This document shows, in pieces, positions 9,478 to 19,330 of a stretch of 64,000 nt of DNA. How positions within the stretch are numbered: the stretch's first letter is position 1; each line of letters starts with the position of its first letter. The notes under the pieces were generated by a model. That model had not been told where the DNA came from. It ran no database searches and was given only the letters and a program-made list of their open reading frames with translations. The stretch is from NCBI GenBank assembly GCA_937899645.1, contig CALCCD010000124.1, forward strand, positions 1 through 64,000, in the 5' to 3' direction. This DNA is from an uncultured cyanobacterium. Lineage in GTDB: Bacteria; Cyanobacteriota; Cyanobacteriia; Cyanobacteriales; Geitlerinemataceae. Position numbers and translations under genes: made by a program.

Positions 9478-10650
9478 CTACAGCGAAATTGGCGCATCGA
9501 TATAGGTCGGCGCGTCGGAGATAGCAAAGTCGATGCCGTAGTCGATCAGCGTTTGGCTGATATTTTGACGGGCGATGTCGAGGAGCTGGCGGCGCAAGTC
9601 CATCGACATTTCCCGCGAGCCGAGGATAAACAGGTTGACCTGTACCTGTACGGCGACGTCGTCAGTCGTCTTGCGGAAGGTGACGCTGGTGCTGCGTGGG
9701 TCGAGGCCGAAAATATCGCGCGTGGCGGCGAGGATAACGCTCTCGATCGAGGCGCGCTCGGCCTGGGACACCTTGCGGAACAGGTCGAGATCGATCGAGG
9801 CCATAACTTTCTTGGCGTCGCTGTAGTTCTCGACGCGCTCGCCAGTAAGGACGTTGTTGGGTACGACCATCACGGTTCCCTTACCCGAGACGCGGATCTT
9901 GGTGGAGCGTAAACCGATCGATTCGACGCGACCGAACGTCCCGTCGGGTAAGGCGATGTAGTCATCGACGAGGAACGGGCGATCGAGATACAGAACCACG
10001 CCGCCGACAATTTGTTCGAGCGTCTTTTGGGCGGCAAAGGCGATCGCCAGTCCGCCAATTCCGAGGCTGGTCAGCAGCCCAATGGCGTTCAGATCGTGAG
10101 TTTCGGCGAACAGCACCGCGACGATCGCCACGATCGCACCGTTCCCAATAAACTTCGCCACCAGCAGCAGCTCGCCATTCGTCGCCGGGTTTGGCCGGGT
10201 CGCCACATCCACCAGCACCGAGTCAAACCAGCGCGCGAACACCTGAGTCAGCAGCCAGCCCGTCACAACCGACAGCGTCAGCGCCACGGCCAACTCAGTC
10301 GCGCCGCTCCACCACGAAAACCCGCCAGAAAACGAGTACCAGCGCAGCCCGAGATCGCACACTGTCAGCCCGAGCGCGATGCTCACCCAGCGGTTGCGAT
10401 CGCGCATCAGAGAGCCGACCGCTTGCGCGATCGGGGACGGACTGGCGCGATCGGACAGTTTTGCCAGTAAGCTCGGCAAACCCAGCACGACGAAGCCGAA
10501 GGCGAGGAGGCCACCGCAGGCGGTCAATACGCTCGGCCAGAACGACCCGCTAGCGGGAACGAGGCTGCGAACGTCGAGGGCGGCGTCAAGGAGAAAAAAG
10601 AGGTCGGGAGATTGGGCGGGAACGGCGAGCGAGCGCAAAGTCAAAGGCAA
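9478..10650 (-). CDS. MscS-family mechanosensitive ion channel (tandem paralog)
   Basis: 'SLGIGGLAIAFAAQKTLEQIVGGVVLYLDRPFLVDDYIALPDGTFGRVESIGLRSTKIR…GTVMVVPNNVL'. Confidence 0.93.
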   Translation of the reverse strand: MPLTLRSLAVPAQSPDLFFLLDAALDVRSLVPASGSFWPSVLTACGGLLAFGFVVLGLPSLLAKLSDRASPSPIAQAVGSLMRDRNRWVSIALGLTVCDLGLRWYSFSGGFSWWSGATELAVALTLSVVTGWLLTQVFARWFDSVLVDVATRPNPATNGELLLVAKFIGNGAIVAIVAVLFAETHDLNAIGLLTSLGIGGLAIAFAAQKTLEQIVGGVVLYLDRPFLVDDYIALPDGTFGRVESIGLRSTKIRVSGKGTVMVVPNNVLTGERVENYSDAKKVMASIDLDLFRKVSQAERASIESVILAATRDIFGLDPRSTSVTFRKTTDDVAVQVQVNLFILGSREMSMDLRRQLLDIARQNISQTLIDYGIDFAISDAPTYIDAPISL

Positions 10651-10854
10651 ATACTCTGATATTTTTTTAATTTACTGATAGTTCAATCTTAAGAATGCAG
10701 ACGGAATGAGATATCTGATAAACGAAGGATATTTAAAAGAACATTTAAAATGCCATATTCCGTTTGAGGTATGTCGCAAGAGAGAGGCGAGATCGGCTCT
10801 GTAAGAAAGCTCAAAAAAGATTCGGACGGAGATTATAGGCAAACAAATAAACAT

Positions 10855-10884
10855 CCCGCAAAGCGAACTGAAGTGCTTTGCGGG
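10855..10884 (-). terminator. Intrinsic terminator for the DUF2267 gene
   Basis: Perfect 10-bp arms CCCGCAAAGC/GCTTTGCGGG, 10-nt loop; on the minus strand followed by ATGTTTATTTGTTT. Confidence 0.7.
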
Positions 10885-10961
10885 AGGCGCGAGATGCGCG
10901 CTTCTTCTATTGGGCGTTAATGCAGGTCACCGACGGAAGCGGCAAGGTAAGCCGCTCCCAG

Positions 10962-11456
10962 CTACGCTTGCTTCCACAGCAGCTCGATCGAGCTGGGCAG
11001 AGCTGCCACAAGTTGGCGCTCGGTATCCGGAGATAGCTCGGGCTTAGTCTCAGCGAACACCGCAGAGATCGCGGCTTCAGGCGTCACGCCCGCTGGTAGC
11101 CCACCGCCTTCTTCAATAACGCGGCGCAAGAAGCGCTCGCCGGTAACTTTCAGCGGTGCGCGCCAGCGACTGAGGGTGCGGACGAGCGGGTTGGTATCCC
11201 ACCACAAGCGGGCGATGCTGCCCTGTAAGGACTTGTCGCGAGCGTCGGAAAGCTGCGTCTGCTCCAGGTCGGCGGCGATCGCTTCAGCCAGCTCGGTCGA
11301 AATCAAATCGCGCAAGGTGCGGTAGACCACCACAACCATATCGCGAGCATCGTACATGTCGGGAAACTGCGCCCTGGCCATCACCCGATCGAGAAAGGTC
11401 GAAGTTTGAACTGCAGTGTTAACGTTGGCGTCGAGAGTCGTAGTCATAAAATCCAA
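10962..11456 (-). CDS. DUF2267 domain protein
   Basis: 'FLDRVMARAQFPDMYDARDMVVVVYRTLRDLISTELAEAIAADL…PLKVTGERFLRRVIEEGGG'. Confidence 0.8.
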   Translation of the reverse strand: MDFMTTTLDANVNTAVQTSTFLDRVMARAQFPDMYDARDMVVVVYRTLRDLISTELAEAIAADLEQTQLSDARDKSLQGSIARLWWDTNPLVRTLSRWRAPLKVTGERFLRRVIEEGGGLPAGVTPEAAISAVFAETKPELSPDTERQLVAALPSSIELLWKQA

Positions 11457-11749
11457 AGTGTCTTTGCTTGATGCATTCGAGTTACATCTGAAAGCAAGCT
11501 ATCATCCGACCCGAGCGCAACCGGTGGGGAAAACCTCCAATGACTGACCGGCGTCCGGCCCGACTTTTAGACGCGCACGATTCTGGCTTTAAAAACGCCA
11601 CGATCGGGCTTTCACGTCGATTCACAATCCACAATTTTCGCTCGAAAGTAGCAGTGGGGATATCTACACGATCGCCGCCGTTTCCTTTCACAAAATAATC
11701 CCGAGCTTACGTCGCGACCGTACGCAGAACGATCGCGATCTCTGGAAAA

Positions 11750-12529
11750 CTAACCGCGTCGCGAAACATGGGTCGCGGTGGCCTGATCGGTCGGCACGAC
11801 GAGCATCTCGCTGAGGTTTACATGGACTGGGCGGGTGGCGCAAAATAGCACCAGGTCGGCGATATCGTCGGCGTAAAGCGGCGTCAGGCCGTCGTAGGTT
11901 TGCTTCGCCCGATCGCGATCGCCATGAAAGCGCACGTCGCTAAACTCCGTCTCCACCAGCCCCGGATCGATCTCGCTGACCCGAATCTGCGTCCCGAGCA
12001 AGTCCAGCTTCAGCCCCTGAGACAGCGCCCGCACCGCCGCTTTCGAGGCGCAGTAGACGTTACCGCCCGGGTAAGCGTGGCGACCGGCGATCGAGCCAAT
12101 ATTGATAATGTGCCCCGCGTCGCGTTCCACCATAGCGGGGACGATCGCGCGGCTAACGTAGAGCAAGCCTTTGACATTCGTGTCGATCATCTCTTCCCAG
12201 TCGTCGATATCGCCCGTATGTAGCTTGTCGAAACCGCGACTGAGACCAGCGTTGTTGACCAGAATATCGACATCGCGCCACGCTTCCGGCAGGCTCGCCA
12301 GGGTTTGCAGCACCAGGTCGCGGTGGCGAACATCCATCTCCAGGTAGTACACCTCGGTGTCGTATTTGGCGTTGAGTTCGATCGCGAGCTCCTCCAGGCG
12401 ATCGAGCCGCCGCGCCACCAGCAGCAGCCGCGCCCCTGCCGCCGCAAACTGCTCCGCGCAGGCGCGACCGATACCGCTACTCGCGCCGGTGACAAACGCG
12501 AGCTTGTTCTCGAGGGAAATTGACGCCAT
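11750..12529 (-). CDS. SDR-family NAD(P)-dependent oxidoreductase (YdfG-like)
   Basis: 'LAFVTGASSGIGRACAEQFAAAGARLLLVARR…ILVNNAGLSRG…INIGSIAGRHAYPGGNVYCASKAAV'. Confidence 0.94.
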   Translation of the reverse strand: MASISLENKLAFVTGASSGIGRACAEQFAAAGARLLLVARRLDRLEELAIELNAKYDTEVYYLEMDVRHRDLVLQTLASLPEAWRDVDILVNNAGLSRGFDKLHTGDIDDWEEMIDTNVKGLLYVSRAIVPAMVERDAGHIINIGSIAGRHAYPGGNVYCASKAAVRALSQGLKLDLLGTQIRVSEIDPGLVETEFSDVRFHGDRDRAKQTYDGLTPLYADDIADLVLFCATRPVHVNLSEMLVVPTDQATATHVSRRG

Positions 12530-12690
12530 GAGTTTCGGGGGGTCGGGGGTTCAGGATACGCCGCGATCGGGCAGTCGTGGTTTGCAGTCGAAGTTTGCCG
12601 CGATGCTTTATCGTAACGGACGCATCGCCCGCGATTTTGCCGACTTTCGCCACCGTTTTTATCGCTTCCTGTCGTTCCTCGCCATTCGCC

Positions 12691-13569
12691 GTGACTGCCA
12701 CCAACTCGACCCCCAACGTCCAGCCGATCGCCCTCTCCGACGTAACCCTCAGCGTCACCACTTGGGGCGACCCGCACAACCCGCCGGTGTTGCTGCTCCA
12801 CGGCCTCGGCGACACGGCGACGGTCTGGAGCGAGTTCGCGCCGACGCTGACCGATCGCTTTTTCGCGATCGCGCCCGACCTGCGCGGCCACGGCGACAGC
12901 GACAAGCCCGAGAGCGGCTACGGCTTCGATCGTCTTATCGCCGACCTGGAAGACCTGCTAGCGCGCTTCGGGCTCGATTCAGTTCACGCGATCGCCCATT
13001 CCTGGTCGGCGAAGCTGCTGCCGATCTGGGCGCAACGCCAGCCCGATCGCTTTCACAGCCTGACGCTAATCGACCCGTTTTTTATCGGCACGATGCCCGG
13101 TTGGTTACGCATCACGTTCCCACTGCTCTACCAGGTGCTGCCCTTCGTCAAGGCGATGGGGCCGTACGAGTCGCGGGAGACGGCGATCGCCTTTGGCAAA
13201 GAGATGAAGCAGTATCGCGGTTGGTCGGCGTTGCAGCAGCGGGTATTTGAGGCGAGTATCGAGGCAAAGCCGGGCGGAAGTTGGGGTAGCAAGTTCACGG
13301 TGGCGGCGCGGGATGGCATATTTGAGGAAGTGATGCACGTAGCGGGGCTGACGGAGCCGATCGCAATTCCGACGCTGTTCGTGCAGCCGGAGTCAGGGTT
13401 AAATCGCAGCGACTGGCAGTTTGCGCCCTATCGGAAGTTTTTAGTGAATCTAGACTGGGCGATCGTGCCGGGGAATCACTGGCCGTTCTTGGTGGAGCCA
13501 GAGCCGTTTTCAGGGGCAGTGCGGAGCTTTCTCCATCGCTCAGGGTCTTATACCAAGCCTAGAAAGTAA
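12691..13569 (+). CDS. Alpha/beta-fold hydrolase
   Basis: 'PPVLLLHGLGDTATVWSEFAPTLTDRFFAIAPDLRGHGDSDKP…'. ORF opens at 12577; GTG at 12691 proposed as start. Confidence 0.9.
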   Translation: MTATNSTPNVQPIALSDVTLSVTTWGDPHNPPVLLLHGLGDTATVWSEFAPTLTDRFFAIAPDLRGHGDSDKPESGYGFDRLIADLEDLLARFGLDSVHAIAHSWSAKLLPIWAQRQPDRFHSLTLIDPFFIGTMPGWLRITFPLLYQVLPFVKAMGPYESRETAIAFGKEMKQYRGWSALQQRVFEASIEAKPGGSWGSKFTVAARDGIFEEVMHVAGLTEPIAIPTLFVQPESGLNRSDWQFAPYRKFLVNLDWAIVPGNHWPFLVEPEPFSGAVRSFLHRSGSYTKPRK

Positions 13570-13656
13570 AACTACAGATGGATGACCTAGATTGCCAGCC
13601 AAGCTTCAGTCCTGGATTTACTATCTGTAGCCAAACTTTGAGTAATTGGTATTAAG
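13547..13656. repeat. Palindromic/MITE-like element overlapping the hydrolase 3' end
   Basis: Ends CTTATACCAA / TTGGTATTAAG inverted; inner CTACAGAT (13572-13579)/ATCTGTAG (13623-13630). Confidence 0.5.
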
Positions 13657-13863
13657 CTTCAAAGCATGGGTGGGCTTAGCAAGCGTTTGAAAAGTAATTC
13701 ATACCTAATCCGGGATGGCGACTCAAAACTCACAGCAAGAGTCGAAGAGCACTGAGTGTACGAGCGTAATCGAAAGGTGGCCTTTGCTCGAGCAAGCTCA
13801 TCTGAGGGTGGCCATCTCGGATTGCGCGTCACATCCTCCCCCATTGCCCTGCATCCCGACCAG

Positions 13864-13913
13864 CCGGGTTTCTTCGGTTTGGCGGCGATGTACGCCAAAC
13901 CGAAGAAACCCGG
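13864..13913. terminator. Perfect 21-bp inverted repeat, 8-nt loop
   Basis: CCGGGTTTCTTCGGTTTGGCG-gcgatgta-CGCCAAACCGAAGAAACCCGG between convergent genes. Confidence 0.6.
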
Positions 13914-13953
13914 TGTCTCAGCCGATCTCGCAATTTCGCGCAGTGACTTCGGT

Positions 13954-15165
13954 CTAGCCGAACGTGACGCCGACATCGCTGGCCGACACGACTGAAATCG
14001 ACTCGCTGAAGTCGAGGCTGGCCGCACCGGTGACGCGACCGACGAAAAAGCCGTTGTCGAGCTTAATCAGTGCATCGTCGCCCGATCGCGTGGCGCTGGC
14101 CGTGACGCCGTCACCGACGACAACAATTTTGTCGCCCTGACTGAGGCTGAAGTCGGCGATCGTATCCAGCTCCGCCGAGTTGTTCGTCGCTTCGCTGGCG
14201 ACGCGCAGCAGGAAGCGATCGGCTCCCGTACCACCCGTCAGCGTATCCTGGCCGAAATCGCCCACCAGGAAATCATCGCCGCCGCCGCCGTCGAGCGCGT
14301 CGTTGCCCTGGCCGCCGCGCACGAAGTCCGCGCCCTCACCACCGCTGACGATATCGTCGCCCTTGTTGCCGTGGAGAATATCGTCGCCGTTGTTGCCCGC
14401 GATCGCGTCGTTGCCCTGTCCGCCGCGCAGCAGGTCACCATCGTCGCGGCCACCGCCGCCGCCATCGAGAGTGTCGTTGCCCTGGTTGCCGGTCACGTAG
14501 TCCGGAGCGGTCGAGCCGGTGACGTTGTCGTCGCCGCCTAGCATCACGAAGCCGCCCTGGTAGGTCGCGTTATCCGCCAAGGAGATCGAAATAGTTTCGG
14601 CATCGCTGGTGAAGATTTTCGCCGAGACCGACGGCGCGCTGACTTCGCTGAGGCGATTGGTGAAGGTGGCAAAAGGCGTCGTGCCCATCACGCCGGACAG
14701 CACGCCGATGGTCAGGTCGTTAACGAGCTGGCTGTCGTTCAGCAAAGTTCCGGTCAGCTCGCCGAGCTGGTCGCGAGTCAGACCGCGAATGAGAGTGTTG
14801 ATATCGCCAGAGGTCAGGGCGCTGGCGGCTTCGCCGAGCTGGCCGCCGAGCAAGTCGTCGAGCTGGCTGCCGGTCAGGTTGCTCAGCACGTCGTTGAGGT
14901 TGCCGGTCAGCACGTTGCTGGCCGCATCACCCAGGTCTTCGCCGAGTAGGCCCTTTGCGAGGTCTTCAATGTCTTCACCCGTTAGAGCCGAAATCACGCT
15001 GTTGGGGCTGCCGCTCAACAGGCTGGTCGCGATATCGCCCAGATTGTCGCCGAGGAGGTTGCTGGCGATATCGTCGATCGGCTGACCGGTGAGCAAAGTG
15101 GTCAGTTCGCCGAAAAGCCCGCCCGAACCTTGCGAGTCGGACGAACCAAAAAGATTGAAAAGCAT
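13954..15165 (-). CDS. RTX/hemolysin-type calcium-binding repeat protein
   Basis: 'GNQGNDTLDGGGG…LLRGGQGNDAIAGNNGDDILHGNKGDDIVSGGEGADFVRGGQGNDALDGGGGDDFLVGDFGQDTLTGGTGADRF'. Start at MLFNLFGSSDSQ (15165) preferred. Confidence 0.9.
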   Translation of the reverse strand: MLFNLFGSSDSQGSGGLFGELTTLLTGQPIDDIASNLLGDNLGDIATSLLSGSPNSVISALTGEDIEDLAKGLLGEDLGDAASNVLTGNLNDVLSNLTGSQLDDLLGGQLGEAASALTSGDINTLIRGLTRDQLGELTGTLLNDSQLVNDLTIGVLSGVMGTTPFATFTNRLSEVSAPSVSAKIFTSDAETISISLADNATYQGGFVMLGGDDNVTGSTAPDYVTGNQGNDTLDGGGGGRDDGDLLRGGQGNDAIAGNNGDDILHGNKGDDIVSGGEGADFVRGGQGNDALDGGGGDDFLVGDFGQDTLTGGTGADRFLLRVASEATNNSAELDTIADFSLSQGDKIVVVGDGVTASATRSGDDALIKLDNGFFVGRVTGAASLDFSESISVVSASDVGVTFG

Positions 15166-15351
15166 GAAAGTCGGAATGACGAGTGGAAAAGTTGCAGGGG
15201 GAGAGCGTGCTGTCGGTTGCGCGGCAACCTGACGCACGTTCTCGCCTTAACAACTACTACTTTTTACGGGCGATTCCGAACTTTCGCGGCGAATTTCCGT
15301 ACCTACGTAATTATCGTGAGGCTTCGCAAGGCCCAATTGTTAGTGCATCAC

Positions 15352-15771
15352 CTACGCGGTTTCCATTAGGCCGAGCAGCCAGTTAGCCATTGTCGCCCGC
15401 CGGGTCTGCCGAGGGCCGAATTCGCCGACTTTATAGCCCTTAAAGCCCAGCTTGTCTTTGAGAAGCTGCTTGTTCTCTTTGGGGATCGATCGCGTCAGCT
15501 TCACCGTCGCCGGACGGCTTGCGATAAAGTCCGGCGGCTCGGGGTAGTCCGCCGACCAGGCCGAATCGACCGCGCTCGCGTCCCAGGTCTGCGCGTCGGC
15601 GTCGTAGCGATAGCCGAGGTGGTGCCAGACGATTTGGTTGACGATCGCATCGTCGAGCGTTTCTTCGAGAATCGCCCAGATCGTTGCGGTCTCTAGGGAG
15701 GGGAGTCGATCGCTGAAGTTGGGTTTGGTGGAGTCGGGTTTGGTGGGGTCGGGTTTGGTGGGATGGGCCAT
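15352..15771 (-). CDS. DUF1823 family protein
   Basis: 'TIWAILEETLDDAIVNQIVWHHLGYRYDADAQTWD…YPEPPDFIASRPATVKLTRSIPKENKQLLKDKLGFKGYKVGEFGPRQTRRATMANWLLG'. Start MAHPTKPDP at 15771. Confidence 0.85.
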   Translation of the reverse strand: MAHPTKPDPTKPDSTKPNFSDRLPSLETATIWAILEETLDDAIVNQIVWHHLGYRYDADAQTWDASAVDSAWSADYPEPPDFIASRPATVKLTRSIPKENKQLLKDKLGFKGYKVGEFGPRQTRRATMANWLLGLMETA

Positions 15772-15901
15772 GATGCTGTCAAGGTCGGACGCTCGGAGGA
15801 ACCGAACGGCGACGGCGCGATTGTAAGAGCATCGCGATTTTAGCGGGAATCTCGGGGATTTTTGCCGAGAGTCTGCGCCGCAATCCCGACCCGATCGCTC
15901 C

Positions 15902-16516
15902 TTAGCCTTTGTTCTCTTCCGAATCGAGGTCTTCGATTTGCAGCTCCTCGAGGGCGGCGAGGGTGACCTCCAGGCTGAGCTTGGCACGCTCGATCTTCGA
16001 CAGTTCGCCCCATTTAACGTCAGCGCTGAGCGTCGATCGCGGCGAGCTGTCGCGCATGGCCAGAGCGTAAGGACGGGCGATCGTGCGCCAGTCGTCCGCC
16101 GACCAGCCGGGAATCGAGCCGTCAACGCAGTCGATGAGCTGGGTCAGCGCCGCCTGTCCGCTGGTTTCGACGCGACCGGCCAGGGCGCTGGCGCGCTCGG
16201 CGATCGTCGCGAGCAGGTCGGACGGTACGCGCTGGCCGAACTTGGCAATGAGGCGATCGACCGGCGAGGTGGCGCGGGCGGCGTCGGCCTGTTCCCAAAG
16301 ACCATCGAGGGTGCTAAAAAATTGCTTCGCGCCTGCTTCGATGGCGGCATCCGTCCAGCCCAGCTCGCTGTCGGTCAACTCGGTGTTGAGTTGAGGCGAC
16401 ACTTCGAGGGACTGCCAAGCGTAGGGAGAGTCGTCTTCGAGGTGGAGGCGATCGAGTAGCGAAAATTCGACCTGTGCTTTCAAGGGCGAACGATCGGGAG
16501 AGGACGAATGAGCCAT
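15902..16516 (-). CDS. Hypothetical protein (~204 aa)
   Basis: ORF with start MAHSSSPDRSPLKAQVEFSLLDRLHLEDDSPYAWQSLEVSPQL at 16516; no confident family. Confidence 0.65.
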   Translation of the reverse strand: MAHSSSPDRSPLKAQVEFSLLDRLHLEDDSPYAWQSLEVSPQLNTELTDSELGWTDAAIEAGAKQFFSTLDGLWEQADAARATSPVDRLIAKFGQRVPSDLLATIAERASALAGRVETSGQAALTQLIDCVDGSIPGWSADDWRTIARPYALAMRDSSPRSTLSADVKWGELSKIERAKLSLEVTLAALEELQIEDLDSEENKG

Positions 16517-16692
16517 AGCGAGATGCGCGGGTACGTGAATGGTGAGAAAGGGGCGAGCGAGAGTCTTTGTGATGGTGGCAGGAGGGAAAAGTGCGGGTGT
16601 CGCGTTCGTCGTTCCGTTCGTCCTGCTCCTTAGACTACAAAACTCGGCACCCATTTCCTGAAGTGCGGGGAACTTTTTTGGGAGACTTGCCC

Positions 16693-18429
16693 CTAGGCAC
16701 GGTCGGGCGCTGAAAGGCTCGGCGCGCTGACCTGGGTGCGGCGTGCGGCGATCGGCATTCGCCAGCCCGTTCCAAAGGCGCGATCGGTGATCTTCAGTCC
16801 TGGTGCGGACTGGCGGCGCTTGAACTCGGCGCGTTTGACCATGGCCGTAATGCGCTCGACGGTGGTGCGATCGTGCCCGGCATCGATAATGCCCTCGGCG
16901 GACTGGTGCTGGTGAACGAGGCGATCGAGAATATCGTCCAGGGTGTCGTAGTCCGGCAGCGAGTCGCTGTCGCGCTGGTCGGGGCGCAACTCGGCGCTGG
17001 GCGGCTTTTCGAGGATATTGCGCGGCAGGATTTCTTGGTCGCGGCTGCGATTAAACCACTCGCACAGGGCGTAAACCCGCGTTTTCGGCACGTCGGAGAT
17101 CGCCGACAGCCCGCCATTCATATCGCCGTAGAGCGTACAGTAGCCCACCGCCATCTCCGATTTGTTGCCCGTCGAGAGCAGCAGGTGGCCGAATTTATTG
17201 GCCACGGCCATCAGCAGCGTGCCGCGAATCCGCGACTGGATATTTTCTTCGGCGACGCCCGGTTCGGTTCCGGCGAACATGTCATCGAGGGAGCGATCGA
17301 AGCCGTCCATCATCGGCACGATCGGCAGGTTTTGCGTCTGGATGCCAAGGCGATCGGCCAGGGCGATCGCGTCGTCCACTGACGCCTGAGACGTATACGG
17401 CGATGACATCAAAATTCCCAGCACGTTCTCCGCACCCAATGCTTCCGCCGCGATCGCCGCCACCAGCGTCGAGTCGATACCGCCGCTCAGCCCCAGCACC
17501 GCCTTGGTGAAGCCGCACTTACGCGCGTAATCCCGCACGCCCAACACCAGCGCGTCCCAGACTTCCTGGTTTTCGTCGTCGGGATAGGGCGCGATCGAGC
17601 CGGTCTCGAGTAAGTTCGCCTCCGGATCGAGGGTCACAATTAGGGCGTCGGTCTGACAGTGGGCGGCGCGGCTGGCGACCTCGCCGCTGCGGTCGATCGC
17701 GACGCTGTTGCCGTCGAAGACCAAATCGTCGTTGCCCCCCACCTGATTGGCGTAGAAGATCGGCAGGTCGTAGCGCGTCGCCGCGTTGCGGAGCATGGCC
17801 TCGCGCAGATGCTGCTTGCGGAGCGTGTAGGGCGAAGCGGACAGGTTGACGATCGCATCGACGCCCGCCACCGCCAGATCGGCGATCGGATTGCAACGAT
17901 ACAGTCGCTTGCCCCAGAAGGCGTCGTCATTCCACAGGTCTTCGCAGATCGTGACGCCAATCTTCAGCGCCTCGCCGCCGCCCGTCTCCAGCATAAAAAT
18001 ATTGTTCTCCACATCCGCCACGTCGGGAGCCGCCTCGAAGTAGCGGTTCTCGTCAAAGACGTCGTAGGTGGGCAGCAGCCGTTTGTGGAAGACTCGCTCC
18101 AGTTTGCCGCCGCGCAGTAGGGCGATGCTATTAAACAGACCCTTACCGCCCCGGCGCGAAGCATCGGGGTTGCGGACAGCGAGGCCGACGAGCGCGGCGA
18201 TTCCCGACGGCAGTCGTTCGGCCAGGTCGCGGACGGCCACCTCCATTGCGTCGATAAAGCTGGGGTCGAGCAGCAAGTCGCGGGGCGGGTAGCCACAGAT
18301 CGACAGCTCGGGCGTCAGCAGTAGGCAGGCGTCGTCGTCGCAGGCGGACTGGGCGGCGGCAAGGACGCGATCGGCGTTGCCGCGCAGGTCGCCGATCGTG
18401 GGATTGAGCTGGGCGATCGCGATTTTCAT
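16693..18429 (-). CDS. nadE: Glutamine-dependent NAD+ synthetase
   Basis: N-terminal nitrilase domain 'MKIAIAQLNPTIGDLRGN…GVTICEDLWND' and synthetase 'AVLGLSGGIDSTLVAAIAAEALGAENV…STGNKSEMAVGYCTLYGDMNGGLSAISDVPKT'. Confidence 0.96.
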   Translation of the reverse strand: MKIAIAQLNPTIGDLRGNADRVLAAAQSACDDDACLLLTPELSICGYPPRDLLLDPSFIDAMEVAVRDLAERLPSGIAALVGLAVRNPDASRRGGKGLFNSIALLRGGKLERVFHKRLLPTYDVFDENRYFEAAPDVADVENNIFMLETGGGEALKIGVTICEDLWNDDAFWGKRLYRCNPIADLAVAGVDAIVNLSASPYTLRKQHLREAMLRNAATRYDLPIFYANQVGGNDDLVFDGNSVAIDRSGEVASRAAHCQTDALIVTLDPEANLLETGSIAPYPDDENQEVWDALVLGVRDYARKCGFTKAVLGLSGGIDSTLVAAIAAEALGAENVLGILMSSPYTSQASVDDAIALADRLGIQTQNLPIVPMMDGFDRSLDDMFAGTEPGVAEENIQSRIRGTLLMAVANKFGHLLLSTGNKSEMAVGYCTLYGDMNGGLSAISDVPKTRVYALCEWFNRSRDQEILPRNILEKPPSAELRPDQRDSDSLPDYDTLDDILDRLVHQHQSAEGIIDAGHDRTTVERITAMVKRAEFKRRQSAPGLKITDRAFGTGWRMPIAARRTQVSAPSLSAPDRA

Positions 18430-18538
18430 GAGCGGTGCGGGGGCGAACGGAGTTCCCACATTTTAGGAGACACATTCCGGCAAGGCCGCAGCAAGCGCGA
18501 CAGATTGCACTGTCCGAGGCGATGCCGTCGGGTCTTGT

Positions 18539-19330
18539 CTACTTGCCCATCGCTCGCACCACGCCAATGCCACCGAAATACAGCCCCGTTACCGCCCCCG
18601 CCAGCAAGCTTTGGGTCAGCGGGTCGGTCGAAGGCGTCAGCACCGCGCCCAGCACCGCCGCAATCAAAATCACGTAGCGCCAGCCGGAGAGCATCTGCTT
18701 TGACGAGACGATGCCCAGTGCGCCGAGCAAGCCCTGAACGACGGGGATCTGAAACGCAATGCCTGTACTAAACATCAGCAGCAGCACGAATTCAAAGTAT
18801 TTGTCGATCGACCAAAGCTGATCGACCACGCCTTCGCCGTAGCTAACGAAGAAGTTCAGCGCCGCCGGAATTAGCGCCACGTACGCGAATCCCAGCCCGA
18901 GAAAGAAGAGAATGCTCGAGCCAAAGACGACAGGCGCGATCAGGCGCTGCTCGCGGCGCGTCAGGCCGGGAAGCACGAAGCGGACGATCTGGTAGAGGAT
19001 GAACGGGCTCGAAACGAGTAGGCCGCTGTAGCCCGCCACTTTGATCGAGACGAAGAAATATTCACCCGGCGCAAGCTGCAAGAATTTGACGCCCGCTGCG
19101 GGAATCTCCAACAAAGAAACGATTTGCTTGACAGCGATAAAGCAGCCGATAACGCCGACGAACACGCCGACGAGCGAGGCAAAAATCCGCAGCCGAAGTT
19201 CTTCGAGGTGGTCGAACAGCGACATATCGACTTCGTAAGGCGATTCATCGAGGAACGCTTCGTTCGCTGCTGGGTCAGCCTCAACCGGCAACATGGACTT
19301 TTCGGTGTCGGCCTCGGTCGGTGTCGTCAT
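18539..19330 (-). CDS. tatC: Twin-arginine translocase subunit TatC
   Basis: '[24 protein letters not shown]…[46 protein letters not shown]…' with multiple TMs. Confidence 0.95.
   Translation of the reverse strand: MTTPTEADTEKSMLPVEADPAANEAFLDESPYEVDMSLFDHLEELRLRIFASLVGVFVGVIGCFIAVKQIVSLLEIPAAGVKFLQLAPGEYFFVSIKVAGYSGLLVSSPFILYQIVRFVLPGLTRREQRLIAPVVFGSSILFFLGLGFAYVALIPAALNFFVSYGEGVVDQLWSIDKYFEFVLLLMFSTGIAFQIPVVQGLLGALGIVSSKQMLSGWRYVILIAAVLGAVLTPSTDPLTQSLLAGAVTGLYFGGIGVVRAMGK

Noticed and set aside
12187-12891. 234-aa minus-strand ORF spanning the SDR start and the hydrolase
   Set aside because: Overlaps two well-supported genes; its C-terminal half is the SDR read in another frame.
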